Shown: positions 33,995 through 42,259, counted from the stretch's first letter. The stretch is 64,000 bases of DNA from Protaetiibacter mangrovi (GCF_024752305.1 NZ_JANTHX010000007.1:650306-714305); one strand, 5' to 3'. Translations and numbers: made by a program. The notes: generated by a model not told the origin, from the letters alone.

Positions 33995-35296
33995 ATGCAC
34001 GACACCCAGGGCACCAACCTCGACCCGTGGTACGGCCACTACGCCGCCCGCACGGCCGGCCTGGCCGCGTCCGAGGTCCGAGCCCTCTTCGCCGTCGCGA
34101 GCCGACCCGAGGTGGTCTCGCTCGCGGGCGGCATGCCCTACGTGTCGGCGCTCCCCCGCGAGCTCGTCGAGACCGCCGCGCTCCGCACGGTCGCCGATCA
34201 GGGCGCCGTGGCGCTGCAGTACGGATCCGGTCAGGGCATCCCGCACCTGCGCGAGCACATTCTCGAGGTGATGGCGCTCGAGGGGATCCACGGCTCGGTC
34301 GACGACGTCGTCGTCACGACCGGGTCGCAGCACGCGCTCGAGCTGCTCGCGAAGCTGTTCCTCGACCCGGGAGACGTCGTCATCGCCGAGGGGCCGAGCT
34401 ACGTCACCGCCATCACGGTGTTCCGGTCGTTCCAGGCCGAGACGATCCATTCGCCGATGGACGCCGACGGGCTGAACCCCCAGGGCCTGCGCGAGACGAT
34501 CGCGCGCGTCAAGGCGGACGGCAAGCGCATCAAGTTCCTCTACATGATCCCGAGCTTCCAGAACCCGATGGGTGTCACCCTCACCTGGGAGCGGCGCGTC
34601 GAGATCCTCGAGATCGCGCGCGCCGAGGGCATTCTGGTGCTCGAAGACAACCCTTACGGGTTGCTCTACTTCGATCAGGCGCCGCCGCCGGCCATCCGGT
34701 CGATCGACGACGAGGGCGTCGTGTACCTCGGCACCTTCTCGAAGACCCTCGCCCCCGGCTTGCGGGTGGGATGGGCCATCGCGCCGCACGCCATCCGCGA
34801 GAAGCTCGTGCTGGCGAACGAGGCCGCCGTCCTCTCGCCCTCCTCGTTCTCGCAGACGGTCATCTCGGAGTACATGGACACGGCCGACTGGCGCGGCCAG
34901 ATCGACACCTTCCGCGGGGTCTACCGCGAGCGGCGCGACGCCATGCTGTCGGCGCTGCACGACCACCTGCCCGGCATGAGCTGGACCGTGCCGAACGGCG
35001 GGTTCTACGTCTGGTTGACGATGCCCGAGCACCTGGACTCGAAGGCCATGCTTCCCCGCGCGGTCAAGGAGCTCGTCGCCTACACCCCGGGGACGGCGTT
35101 CTACGCCGACGGCAACGGACGTCGCAACATGCGGCTCTCGTTCTGCTACCCGCAGCCCGACTTCATCCGCGAGGGCATCCGCCGGCTCGCGACCGTGATC
35201 AACGGCGAGCTCGCGCTGCTCGGCGAGTTCTCGCAGACCGCGCCGCTGCCCATCGTGCCGGCCGAGCGGGACGTGCTGCCGCCGTACGCCGGTTGA
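33995..35296 (+). CDS. PLP-dependent aminotransferase, LysN / MocR-catalytic-domain type
   Basis: 433 residues of fold type I without the N-terminal HTH of MocR regulators. Landmarks are VVSLAGGMPYVSALP, SGQGIPHLREHI, TTGSQHALELLAKLFLDPGD, PSFQNPMGVTL, EDNPYGLLY, Lys250 in TFSKTLAPGLRVGW and the C-terminal NMRLSFCYPQPDFI with the carboxylate-binding Arg. Relatives transaminate 2-aminoadipate or branched-chain and aromatic amino acids; the substrate here is not determined. It occupies, with ddl, the place of cwlM in mycobacteria. ddl starts 13 nt downstream. Confidence 0.9.
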   Translation: MHDTQGTNLDPWYGHYAARTAGLAASEVRALFAVASRPEVVSLAGGMPYVSALPRELVETAALRTVADQGAVALQYGSGQGIPHLREHILEVMALEGIHGSVDDVVVTTGSQHALELLAKLFLDPGDVVIAEGPSYVTAITVFRSFQAETIHSPMDADGLNPQGLRETIARVKADGKRIKFLYMIPSFQNPMGVTLTWERRVEILEIARAEGILVLEDNPYGLLYFDQAPPPAIRSIDDEGVVYLGTFSKTLAPGLRVGWAIAPHAIREKLVLANEAAVLSPSSFSQTVISEYMDTADWRGQIDTFRGVYRERRDAMLSALHDHLPGMSWTVPNGGFYVWLTMPEHLDSKAMLPRAVKELVAYTPGTAFYADGNGRRNMRLSFCYPQPDFIREGIRRLATVINGELALLGEFSQTAPLPIVPAERDVLPPYAG

Positions 35297-35309
35297 CCGG
35301 AGGTTCCGC

Positions 35310-36263
35310 ATGACCGAGACACCGCTCCACATCGTCGTGCTCGCCGGTGGGATCTCGCACGAGCGCGACGTCTCGCTGCGCTCGGGCCGCCGGGTCGCCG
35401 ACGCACTGAGCGGGCACGGGGCTCACGTCGAGCTCCGGGATCCCGATGCGACGCTGCTCGCCTACCTCCGCGACACCCGTCCCGACGTGGTGTGGCCTGC
35501 GCTGCACGGTGCGAGCGGTGAGGACGGCGCGCTGCGCGGGCTGCTCGAGTTCCTGGGTGTGCCGTTCGTCGGCTCGCGCTCGGGCGCGGCGCGCCTCGCG
35601 TGGGACAAGCCGACCGCGAAGGTCGTCGCCGAGCGCGCCGGCGTGATGACCCCGCGGTCGATCACCCTGCCCCGCGACGCCTTCCGCGAACTGGGCGCGG
35701 ATGCCGTCTTCGAGGCGATCGCCGACGAACTGCCGGTACCGCTCGTGGTGAAGCCGGCACGCGGAGGTTCCGCACAGGGCGTCACGATCGTCGAGGAGCG
35801 CCCCGACCTCCCCCGTGCGATGGTCGACGCGTACACCTACGGCGACGTCGCGCTCGTCGAGCAGTGCATCCGCGGCACCGAGGTGGCGGTGGGCATCATC
35901 GACACCGGCGACGGCCCCGTCGCCCTCCCCGCGGTCGAGATCGAGCCCCTCTCGGGCGTCTACAGCTTCGAGGCCCGCTACAACGCGGGCGAGACGCGTT
36001 TCTATGTGCCCGCCCGCCTCGACGACGAGGTGGCGTCCCGGGCGGCGGACGCCGCCCTCGCCGCGCATCGGGCGCTCGGCATGCGTCACATCTCGCGGGT
36101 CGATCTCATCATCGACGGAGCCGGGACGCCCTGGTTCCTCGAGGCGAACGTGCTGCCGGGTCTCACCGAGACCTCGTTGCTGCCGCAGGCGCTCGAGGCG
36201 GCCGGGCACGACCTCGGGTGGATCTACGCCGCCCTCGCCGAAGACGCGCGACGAGAGGGCTGA
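35310..36263 (+). CDS. ddl: D-alanine--D-alanine ligase
   Basis: 317 residues with an ATP-grasp fold. It contains VVLAGGISHERDVSLRSGRRV, the PALHGASGEDGALRGLLEFLGVPFVGS segment, VKPARGGSAQGV, and the metal-binding end HISRVDLIIDGAGTPWFLEANVLPGLTETSLLP. It joins two D-alanines for peptidoglycan precursors. GGAGG precedes ATG 35310. Some actinobacteria carry a longer Ddl elsewhere, so this may be a second copy. Its end converges on parB with a shared terminator. Confidence 0.92.
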   Translation: MTETPLHIVVLAGGISHERDVSLRSGRRVADALSGHGAHVELRDPDATLLAYLRDTRPDVVWPALHGASGEDGALRGLLEFLGVPFVGSRSGAARLAWDKPTAKVVAERAGVMTPRSITLPRDAFRELGADAVFEAIADELPVPLVVKPARGGSAQGVTIVEERPDLPRAMVDAYTYGDVALVEQCIRGTEVAVGIIDTGDGPVALPAVEIEPLSGVYSFEARYNAGETRFYVPARLDDEVASRAADAALAAHRALGMRHISRVDLIIDGAGTPWFLEANVLPGLTETSLLPQALEAAGHDLGWIYAALAEDARREG

Positions 36264-36285
36264 TCGCCCTCTGACCAGGGTTTTT
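36254..36285. terminator. Terminator between ddl and parB
   Basis: Seven-base arms AGAGGGC and GCCCTCT with a 5-base loop, followed by GACCAGGGTTTTT, giving a T tract for ddl. The hairpin also lies just past the parB stop on the other strand. Confidence 0.7.
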
Positions 36286-37238
36286 CAGCGACCCTCGAAC
36301 GGATCCTGACCGAGCTCCGCGAGGATGCGATTGAGGTCGCCCACGGTCGCGAAGTCGATCACGATCGTTCCCTTGCTCGCACCGAGCGAGATCTTCACCC
36401 GGGTGTCGAGGCGATCGCCGAGGCGCTCGGCGATCTCGGCGAGGTGATCCTGGCGCTTGCCCGCGGAGGGCTTGGCGGGCTTCGTCGGACGACCCTCGGC
36501 GACGGCCGCCGCGGCCTCCGCCGCACGCACGGACAGGTCCTCGTTGACGATCTTGTCCGCGAGCTTCTCCATCGCCGCGTCGCCGCCGACCGAGAGGATG
36601 GCACGCGCGTGGCCCGCGGTCAGCACGCCGGCCGCCACACGACGCTGCACCGACTGCGGCAGGCGCAGCAGGCGGAGGGTGTTGGTGATCTGCGGGCGCG
36701 ACCGACCGATCCGATCGGCGAGCTGCTCCTGGGTGATGCCGAAGTCCTCGAGCAGCTGCTTGTAGGCCGACGCCTCCTCGAGCGCGTTGAGCTCCGCACG
36801 GTGCAGGTTCTCGAGCAGGGCGTCGCGCAGCATCGCGTCGTCGTCGGTGTTGCGCACGATCGCCGGGATGGCCTCGAGGCCCGCGGCCTTCGAGGCGCGC
36901 AACCGACGCTCGCCCATGATGAGCTCGTACTGGGGCTCCCCCGCCGCGGCGCCGGGACGCGGGCGCACGACGATCGGCTGCAGCACGCCGAACTCCCGCA
37001 CCGACACGATGAGCTCGTCGAGCTCCTCCTGGCGGAACTCGTGGCGGGGCTGCTGCGGGTTCGGCACGATGTCCGAGGGAGACAGGCTCGCGAGCCGCGC
37101 ACCGGGCACCGCCACCAGCTCGGCGTGATCGTCGGCCGAGGGGAAGAAGACGTCGACGGGCCGCTCGGCGTGGTCGTCGGAGGTCGGGATGAGGGCCCCG
37201 ATACCGCGGCCCAGTCCGGTGCGCTTGGGGGCTGCCAT
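36285..37238 (-). CDS. parB: Chromosome partitioning protein ParB
   Basis: 317 residues. The ParB/Srx CTPase domain has PNPQQPRHEFRQEELDEL and the GERRLRASKAAGLEAIPAIVR motif. The HTH that reads parS is in ITQEQLADRIGRSRPQITNTLRLLRLP, and a C-terminal dimerisation domain with LAEIAERLGDRLDTRVKISLG follows. It loads at parS and spreads to form the segregation complex. ATG 37238 overlaps the parA stop (TGATG). Three parS sites lie within 3 kb. Confidence 0.97.
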   Translation of the reverse strand: MAAPKRTGLGRGIGALIPTSDDHAERPVDVFFPSADDHAELVAVPGARLASLSPSDIVPNPQQPRHEFRQEELDELIVSVREFGVLQPIVVRPRPGAAAGEPQYELIMGERRLRASKAAGLEAIPAIVRNTDDDAMLRDALLENLHRAELNALEEASAYKQLLEDFGITQEQLADRIGRSRPQITNTLRLLRLPQSVQRRVAAGVLTAGHARAILSVGGDAAMEKLADKIVNEDLSVRAAEAAAAVAEGRPTKPAKPSAGKRQDHLAEIAERLGDRLDTRVKISLGASKGTIVIDFATVGDLNRILAELGQDPFEGR

Positions 37239-38143
37239 CAGTTCTCCTCCTGCTTGGTCGCACCGCGCCGGGCGATCTCGGCCGCGGCCTCACGATACGA
37301 CAGGGAGCCGGGCGAATTGAGGTCGTAGCTGATGACGCTCTGGCCGTAGCTCGGAGCCTCCGAGATGCGGACGGAGCGGGGGATCAGCGTGTCGAGCACC
37401 TCCGCGGGGAAATGCTGACGCACCTCCTCGACGACCTGGTGGGCGAGGTTGGTGCGGGAATCGTACATCGTGAGCAGGATCGTCGAGACGGCGAGCTCCG
37501 GATTGAGGTGGCGCTCGATCAGCTTGATGTTGTTGAGGAGCTGCGACAGGCCTTCGAGCGCGTAGTACTCGCACTGGATGGGGATCAGCACCTCCTTCGC
37601 GGCGACGAACGCGTTGATGGTGAGCAGTCCGAGCGACGGCGGGCAGTCGATGAAGACGTAGTGCGGGGGTGCGTCGCTCTCCTCGATGTAGGTCTCGAGC
37701 GCGGACCGCAGCCGCTGCTCGCGTGCCACCATCGACACGAGCTCGATCTCGGCTCCGGCGAGATGGATCGTCGCGGGGATGCAGTCCAGGCCCTCGAACT
37801 CCGGGCTCGACTGCACGACCTCGCGCATCGCCACATCGTTGATGATGACGTCGTAGACGCTGACCGTCTCCGAGCGGTGTTCGACCCCGAGAGCCGTCGA
37901 GGCGTTGCCCTGCGGGTCGAGGTCGATCACGAGCACGCGCGCGCCGGACTGGGCGAGCGCGGCTGCGAGATTGACGGCGGTGGTCGTCTTGCCGACGCCG
38001 CCCTTCTGGTTCGCCACGGTGAAGACGCGGGTCTTCTCGGGTAGCGGGAACGACTCGGCGGCGAGCGCGAGTCGACGTCGGGTGATCTCGGCGACTTCGC
38101 GCGCGAGCGGCGTCGACGCGTCGAAGGGACTGGGGGTGGTCAC
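37238..38143 (-). CDS. parA: Chromosome partitioning ATPase ParA (Soj)
   Basis: About 301 residues. The deviant Walker A is NQKGGVGKTTTAVNLAAALA; VLVIDLDPQGNASTALG and FIDCPPSLGLLTINA follow. It drives origin segregation together with ParB. I chose GTG 38143, preceded by AAAGGGAG. ATG 38173 in the same frame would make the protein start MFHVKHRKG, but those residues are encoded by the parS site, so it is less likely to be the true start. The gene follows rsmG in the classic order, although a 1-kb spacer with repeats has come between them. Confidence 0.95.
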   Translation of the reverse strand: MTTPSPFDASTPLAREVAEITRRRLALAAESFPLPEKTRVFTVANQKGGVGKTTTAVNLAAALAQSGARVLVIDLDPQGNASTALGVEHRSETVSVYDVIINDVAMREVVQSSPEFEGLDCIPATIHLAGAEIELVSMVAREQRLRSALETYIEESDAPPHYVFIDCPPSLGLLTINAFVAAKEVLIPIQCEYYALEGLSQLLNNIKLIERHLNPELAVSTILLTMYDSRTNLAHQVVEEVRQHFPAEVLDTLIPRSVRISEAPSYGQSVISYDLNSPGSLSYREAAAEIARRGATKQEEN

Positions 38144-38156
38144 GACTCCCTTTCGG

Positions 38157-38172
38157 TGTTTCACGTGAAACA
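38157..38172. other. parS centromere site
   Basis: TGTTTCACGTGAAACA, a perfect 16-bp consensus palindrome, 14 nt upstream of the chosen parA start. Confidence 0.95.
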
Positions 38173-38260
38173 TCGCGGCCGTCGGACCGCGACTCTCCAC
38201 TGTAATCGCCCGAGCCGCCGAACGACTCCCCGATACACCGCCCGCCGCGCCGACCCCCGC

Positions 38261-39120
38261 GGGTTGAGTGGCCGCGCAGCGGCGTATCGAAACCCACGGG
38301 TACGCCAGACCAGCCGTGCCCGCCCCACCGGCGAGGTGAATGAAAGCACCTCCCCCATCTCGCGGGTCGAGTAGCCGCGCAGTGGCGAATCGAATCCCAT
38401 ACACACGAATCACCGGTCTCGATGCACCGCGCTGCGCGCGGCACTCGACCAGGGGGACGTCCGAAGCGGCACTCGGCCAAGGACGTCACGTTCACTCACC
38501 TCGATCGAATCGCTTCTTGCTCAACGCCGGCAGCAGATGCTGCTCCCCGCGGATCAGCGCCTCCCGTTTCGCACGCGACCACCCCTGCACCCGCTTCTCC
38601 ACCGCGAACGCCTCGCCGATGTTGGCGCGCTCCTGCACGAAGACGCGCTCCACCCGCATCCGGCGACGGGTGTACTCGCTCCCCTCTCCCGCCGCGTGCT
38701 GATGCATGCGAGCCTCGAGGTTGCGAGCGGAGCCGACCTAGTAGCTCCTGTCGGAGCACCGCAGGATGTACATGGCGATCATGCGGAGATGGTGCCTGCT
38801 CTCGAGAGGCGCCGCAATCGCGCCGGAGCTTTCCTGTGGAGTGGGCGATAGATCGACGACTCGTGAGGGGTCGTGTCCACCGCGCTCTCGCGGGTCGCTC
38901 GCTCCGGCGGTGGCTCGGGGTTTCGATACGCCGCTGCGCGGCTACTCAACCCACGGGGCCCGGGGCTGCGCGGCTACTCAACCCGCGGGGCCTGGCGCTG
39001 CGCGGATGCTCGAACCTACCCGTGGGTCGAGTGCCGCGCGCAGCACGGTGTATCGAGACCGGCAAGTCGTGTGCGTGCGGGAGGTCTCGATACGCGCTGC
39101 GCGGCTACTCGACCCACCGG
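38261..39120. repeat. Cluster of Microbacteriaceae-type intergenic repeats
   Basis: Copies in both orientations share the halves GGTTTCGATACGCC and GCGGCTACTCGACC around a small GCTGCGC stem. They lie at about 38261-38300, 38362-38402, 38418-38458, 38918-38960, 38963-38998, 39019-39066 and 39081-39120. Single copies occur elsewhere in the window (33519, 50052, 53406). They look like REP-type elements. Confidence 0.7.
38492..38782 (-). pseudogene. GIY-YIG nuclease family gene inactivated by an in-frame TAG
   Basis: The minus-strand frame from ATG 38782 reads MIAMYILRCSDRSY, then TAG at 38738-38740, then VGSARNLEARMHQHAAG and on to the stop at 38492. Without the TAG it would be a normal 96-residue YhbQ/UPF0213-type GIY-YIG protein (MYILRCSDRSYYVGS). 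The stop replaces the second tyrosine of the YVG motif. The downstream part is intact (RMRVERVFVQERANIGEAFAVEKRVQGWSRAKREALI), so the lesion is recent or a sequencing error. Such single-domain proteins are common in repeat-rich Microbacteriaceae spacers. Confidence 0.8.
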
Positions 39121-39143
39121 ATCTGCTGCTGCGTTATGGGCGA

Positions 39144-39159
39144 TGTTTCACGTGAAACT
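39144..39159. other. parS-like site (one mismatch)
   Basis: TGTTTCACGTGAAACT keeps the core TTTCACGTGAAA and differs from the consensus at the last base. Located just past the rsmG 3' end. Confidence 0.85.
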
Positions 39160-39168
39160 TCGGTGGGG

Positions 39169-39795
39169 TCACGGGAGGGTCGCGAGGAAGACGCGGGTGG
39201 GCTCGTCGACGATCCCCTCCCCCAGCACGCGCGTGCTGACATCGCGCAGACCGAGCTTCCGGATCGTCTTCGACGCCGCGACCATTTCGTCGGCGACGCG
39301 GGCGCCCTTCATGAAGACGAATTCGCCGCCCGAGCGCAGGAGCGGGGCGGTGATGGGGAGGAGCTTTGAGAGGGCGGAAACCGCGCGGGCTGTCACCTGA
39401 TCGAGAGGCGCCGGAAGTCGCACGTCTTCAGCGCGCGCCCGCAGCACCTCGACGTTGTCGAGCTCGAGTGCTGCAGCTTCCTCGGTGAGCCAATCGACCC
39501 GGCGTTCCATCGGCTCGATCAAGACCATGCGCACGTCCGGACGCGCGATCGCGAGCACCAGTCCCGGAAGACCGGCCCCACTTCCCACGTCGCCCACGCG
39601 ACCCGGGCGCAACAGTGGGGCGAGCAGAGCGGAGTTCAGCACATGCCGCGACCAGAGACGCGGGAGCTCGAGGGGTCCGATGAGACCTCGGAGTTCGCCC
39701 TCGCGCGCGAGATCCGCCGTGAAGCGTCGGGCGAGTTCGAGCCGATCTCCGAAGAGGGCTGCGGCAGCCTCCGGTTCGGCCTCGAACTCGGTCAC
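39169..39795 (-). CDS. rsmG: 16S rRNA (guanine-N7)-methyltransferase RsmG (GidB)
   Basis: 208 residues from GTG 39795. The SAM-binding motif is VGDVGSGAGLPGLVLAIARPD; the upstream SRHVLNSALLAPLL helix and the downstream VTARAVSALSKLLPI are typical. It methylates G527 of 16S rRNA with SAM; loss gives low-level streptomycin resistance in other bacteria. Follows jag with a parS site in the gap. Confidence 0.96.
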   Translation of the reverse strand: MTEFEAEPEAAAALFGDRLELARRFTADLAREGELRGLIGPLELPRLWSRHVLNSALLAPLLRPGRVGDVGSGAGLPGLVLAIARPDVRMVLIEPMERRVDWLTEEAAALELDNVEVLRARAEDVRLPAPLDQVTARAVSALSKLLPITAPLLRSGGEFVFMKGARVADEMVAASKTIRKLGLRDVSTRVLGEGIVDEPTRVFLATLP

Positions 39796-39807
39796 CGCGC
39801 GCCCCGA

Positions 39808-39823
39808 TGTTTCACGTGAAACA
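39808..39823. other. parS centromere site
   Basis: TGTTTCACGTGAAACA, perfect consensus, in the jag-rsmG gap. Confidence 0.95.
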
Positions 39824-39829
39824 TCACGA

Positions 39830-40330
39830 CTACTTGGCGGTGATCACCGTGTGGCGGTCCCGGCCCTCACCCTCGGACTCCGAGTGGTAGCCGCGCTCGC
39901 TCACGATGTCGTGCACGAGCTTGCGCTCGTAGCTAGTCATGGGGGGCAGGGAGGCCGACGCCGCACCACCCTCGATGCGCGAGATCGCGTGTTCCACGAT
40001 CGCCGCCAGCTCTTCGGCTCGCGCGTCGCGCGACCCCCCGATGTCGAGGATCAGCCGCGAGAACCGACCGGTCTTCGCCTGAACCGCCAGGCGGGTCAGC
40101 TCCTGCAGCGCCGTCACCGTGTCGGGCTTGGACAGCAGGTCGAGGTTCGAACCGGACGACGCCGTCACGGACAGGTAGGCGCGTCCCGCGCGGGCGTCGA
40201 TGTCGATGTCACCGTCGATGTCGGCGATGTCGAGCAGTTCCTCGATGTAGTCGGCGGCGATGTCGCCCTCGTCGACGATCTCCTGCTCGGTCGGCGCGAC
40301 GTCCAGTTCGGTCACGTTCTCGTCGGTCAC
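39830..40330 (-). CDS. jag: Jag/KhpB RNA-binding protein (KH and R3H domains)
   Basis: 166 residues. An acidic N terminus (NVTELDVAPTEQEIVDEGD) leads to the KH region (about 50-105). The C-terminal R3H domain has MTSYERKLVHDIVSERGYHSESEGEGRDRHTVI. The Jag-N domain found in firmicutes is absent. It binds RNA and is linked to cell elongation control in other species. GTG 40330 overlaps the yidC stop (GTGA). Confidence 0.93.
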   Translation of the reverse strand: MTDENVTELDVAPTEQEIVDEGDIAADYIEELLDIADIDGDIDIDARAGRAYLSVTASSGSNLDLLSKPDTVTALQELTRLAVQAKTGRFSRLILDIGGSRDARAEELAAIVEHAISRIEGGAASASLPPMTSYERKLVHDIVSERGYHSESEGEGRDRHTVITAK

Positions 40331-41301
40331 TTCTTGGGTCCCCCCTGCTTCTTGGCGCGCGACTTGCCGACCGGCTGCTGGCGCTGCGTGGTCACCGGCT
40401 TCTCCGGCTCGTCGTCCACCGACGCCGCGATGGCTGCTGCGTCGTCGGCCATCTTGTTCCGGTTGCGCTTCGCGAGTCGTGCTTCACGTGCGAGCGCAGC
40501 CTCCGAACCGGGAGTGGGCATGTTGCGGATCACGAGCCACTGCTGCACGAGCGTCCAGATGTTGGAGGTCAGCCAGTAGAACATCACGCCGATGGGGAAG
40601 GCGAGACCCGAGAACAGGAAGACCACCGGGAGGATGTACAGCAGCACCCGCTGCTGGCGGTACATCGGGCTCGCCTTCATCTCGGGCGTCTGGTTCTTCG
40701 ACATGATCTGCAGCTGCGTGTAGAACTGCGACGCCGTCATGATGAGGATCATCGCGATGGCGATGACCGCCACGGCGACGTTCCCGTAGTTGAACGCGTC
40801 GACGAGGCTGTACTTGAGGGGCGCGACGCCGAAGAGGGTCGCGTTCGTGTACTGGTCCGCCAGCTCCTGCGTCAGCAGCCCGACGCCGGCCTTGTCCTGC
40901 CGGGCCTCGTTCAGCACCGAGAACAGACTGAAGAAGATCGGCATCTGGATGAGCAGCGGCAGGCACGACGAGAGCGGGTTGGTGCCCGCGCGCTGGTAGA
41001 GGGCCATGGTCTCGCGCTGCATCGCCTCGCGCGAGAACTGATCCTTCTTGCCGCGGTACTTGTCCTGGATCTTCTTGAGCTCCGGAGCGACCTCGAGCAT
41101 CTTGCGCTGGCTCTTGATCTGCCGCACGAAGATCGGGATGAGGGCCGCGCGCACGATGAGCACGAGGCCCACGATCGACAGCACCCAGGTGAGGCCGGCC
41201 GCCGGGTCGAGACCCAGCTGGGTGAAGGTCCAGTGGAAGCCCACGAGGATGGCCTCGATGACCCACTTGATGGGCCAGAGGATCGTTCCCAAGAAGTCCA
41301 T
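40327..41301 (-). CDS. yidC: Membrane protein insertase YidC
   Basis: 324 residues, the Oxa1-type core without the periplasmic domain of E. coli YidC. Helix 1 is near residue 1-30 (MDFLGTILWPIKWVIEAIL); then VGLVLIVRAALIPIFVRQIKSQRKM, with the conserved Arg of the hydrophilic groove, and the conserved NPLSSCLPLLIQMPIFFSLF. Later helices include LPVVFLFSGLAFPIGVMFYWLTSNIWTLVQ. The basic tail (KSRAKKQGGPKK) may bind ribosomes. It inserts proteins into the cytoplasmic membrane. Nine nt separate it from yidD. Confidence 0.96.
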   Translation of the reverse strand: MDFLGTILWPIKWVIEAILVGFHWTFTQLGLDPAAGLTWVLSIVGLVLIVRAALIPIFVRQIKSQRKMLEVAPELKKIQDKYRGKKDQFSREAMQRETMALYQRAGTNPLSSCLPLLIQMPIFFSLFSVLNEARQDKAGVGLLTQELADQYTNATLFGVAPLKYSLVDAFNYGNVAVAVIAIAMILIMTASQFYTQLQIMSKNQTPEMKASPMYRQQRVLLYILPVVFLFSGLAFPIGVMFYWLTSNIWTLVQQWLVIRNMPTPGSEAALAREARLAKRNRNKMADDAAAIAASVDDEPEKPVTTQRQQPVGKSRAKKQGGPKK

Positions 41302-41310
41302 ACGGCTTGA

Positions 41311-41625
41311 TCAGCCCTTTCCGTGTCCCGCGGCCACGAAGCCGAATCGGGTGAGGTGATAGTGGTCGTGGTGACGGCGCGACTCGGGCACGTCGTCGAT
41401 GCCGCCACGCGCCCAGGGGTGGCAGCGCAGGATGCGCCAGCTGCCGAGCGCGATCCCCTTGATGACGCCGTGCTGCTGGATCGAACCCATCGCGTAGGCG
41501 GAGCAGCTCGGGTAGTAGCGGCAGACATCTCCGTACAGCGGCGAGATCACGGCGCGGTACCCGCGCAGCACGGCGACGCAGATGTTCCTCGGCAGAAGCC
41601 AGAGGAAGAGGCCGATGCGCTTCAT
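41311..41625 (-). CDS. yidD: Membrane protein insertion efficiency factor YidD
   Basis: 104 residues. Signature: AVLRGYRAVISPLYGDVCRYYPSCSAYAMGSIQQHGVIKGIALGSWRILRCHPWARGGIDDVP, with the three conserved cysteines. It aids YidC-dependent insertion. It overlaps rnpA by 4 nt (ATGA). Confidence 0.96.
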   Translation of the reverse strand: MKRIGLFLWLLPRNICVAVLRGYRAVISPLYGDVCRYYPSCSAYAMGSIQQHGVIKGIALGSWRILRCHPWARGGIDDVPESRRHHDHYHLTRFGFVAAGHGKG

Positions 41626-41960
41626 CGGATCAGTGCGGGGTCGAGGATCGCGTGCATCTCGGCGGAGAGACTAGTCCAGTCGCGCTGAGCGGAACCGGGG
41701 AGGGCTCGCACCACGACGTCGGAGCCGCGCCCGCCCGCATCGACGATGGAACGACAGACCGCCCGCATCCGGCGTCGCACGAGATTCCTCTCGACGGCGT
41801 TGCCCACCGTCTTGGCGACGATGAACCCGAAGCGGGCGGGATCGGCGGGATCGCGCTCCACGCGGTAGATGAGCGTGCCGGGGGTCGACGTTCGGCGCCC
41901 ACGGCGCACGATCGCACGGAAGTCCGAGGGCTTGACCACTCGGTTCGCCCTGGCCAGCAC
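41622..41960 (-). CDS. rnpA: Ribonuclease P protein component
   Basis: 112 residues from GTG 41960. It starts VLARANRVVKPSDFRAIVRRGRR and carries the RNR signature region GNAVERNLVRRRMRAVCRSIV. With the RNase P RNA it matures the 5' ends of tRNAs. It is 9 nt downstream of rpmH. Confidence 0.96.
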   Translation of the reverse strand: MLARANRVVKPSDFRAIVRRGRRTSTPGTLIYRVERDPADPARFGFIVAKTVGNAVERNLVRRRMRAVCRSIVDAGGRGSDVVVRALPGSAQRDWTSLSAEMHAILDPALIR

Positions 41961-41969
41961 GTCGCCCGA

Positions 41970-42107
41970 CTACGCGGAGAGCTCGGTGCGCCCCTTGCGA
42001 CGGCGGGCCGCCAGAATGGCACGGCCGGCGCGCGTGCGCATGCGGAGGCGGAAGCCGTGCTTCTTGGCGCGGCGCCGGTTGTTCGGCTGGAAGGTTCGCT
42101 TGCTCAT
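41970..42107 (-). CDS. rpmH: 50S ribosomal protein L34
   Basis: 45 residues, [19 protein letters not shown] and then [20 protein letters not shown], the complete L34 signature. First gene of the rpmH-rnpA-yidD-yidC-jag-rsmG series on the minus strand. It is divergent from dnaA across the 286-bp spacer. Confidence 0.98.
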   Translation of the reverse strand: MSKRTFQPNNRRRAKKHGFRLRMRTRAGRAILAARRRKGRTELSA

Positions 42108-42182
42108 GGTGATATCTCCTGGACCCGGTGTACGGCGACCGGGAAAGAACGGGGTCGGCGCCTGAATGCCGACAACCTGTTA

Positions 42183-42211
42183 AAAATAGGGCCTCGACCG
42201 GCAACGGTCAA
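42183..42211 (-). promoter_or_regulatory. rpmH promoter
   Basis: Minus-strand -35 TTGACC (42206-42211) and -10 TATTTT (42183-42188) with a 17-nt spacer, about 75 nt upstream of rpmH. Confidence 0.65.
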
Positions 42212-42259
42212 ACCGTGAGCGAGCATACGCGCACGACCTCAACGTCCGCCGAGAGGGAC

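Larger units (their letters stand above)
38144..39168. other. Gene-poor, repeat-rich rsmG-parA spacer
   Basis: About 1 kb with no intact gene. It contains two parS sites (one near each end), a broken GIY-YIG gene (38492-38782) and seven copies or fragments of a short intergenic repeat. Open frames on the plus strand here consist of repeats and shadows. Confidence 0.75.

Noticed and set aside
32516-35332. 938-codon minus-strand frame over trxB, trxA and the aminotransferase
   Set aside because: All three plus-strand genes have full family signatures; the reverse frame is a shadow.
38261-39120. CRISPR array
   Set aside because: The repeats are irregularly spaced, inverted relative to each other and lack uniform spacers; no cas genes are present.
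38422-39369. Plus-strand frames in the rsmG-parA spacer
   Set aside because: They read through repeats and the GIY-YIG remnant, with no start signal or recognisable sequence.
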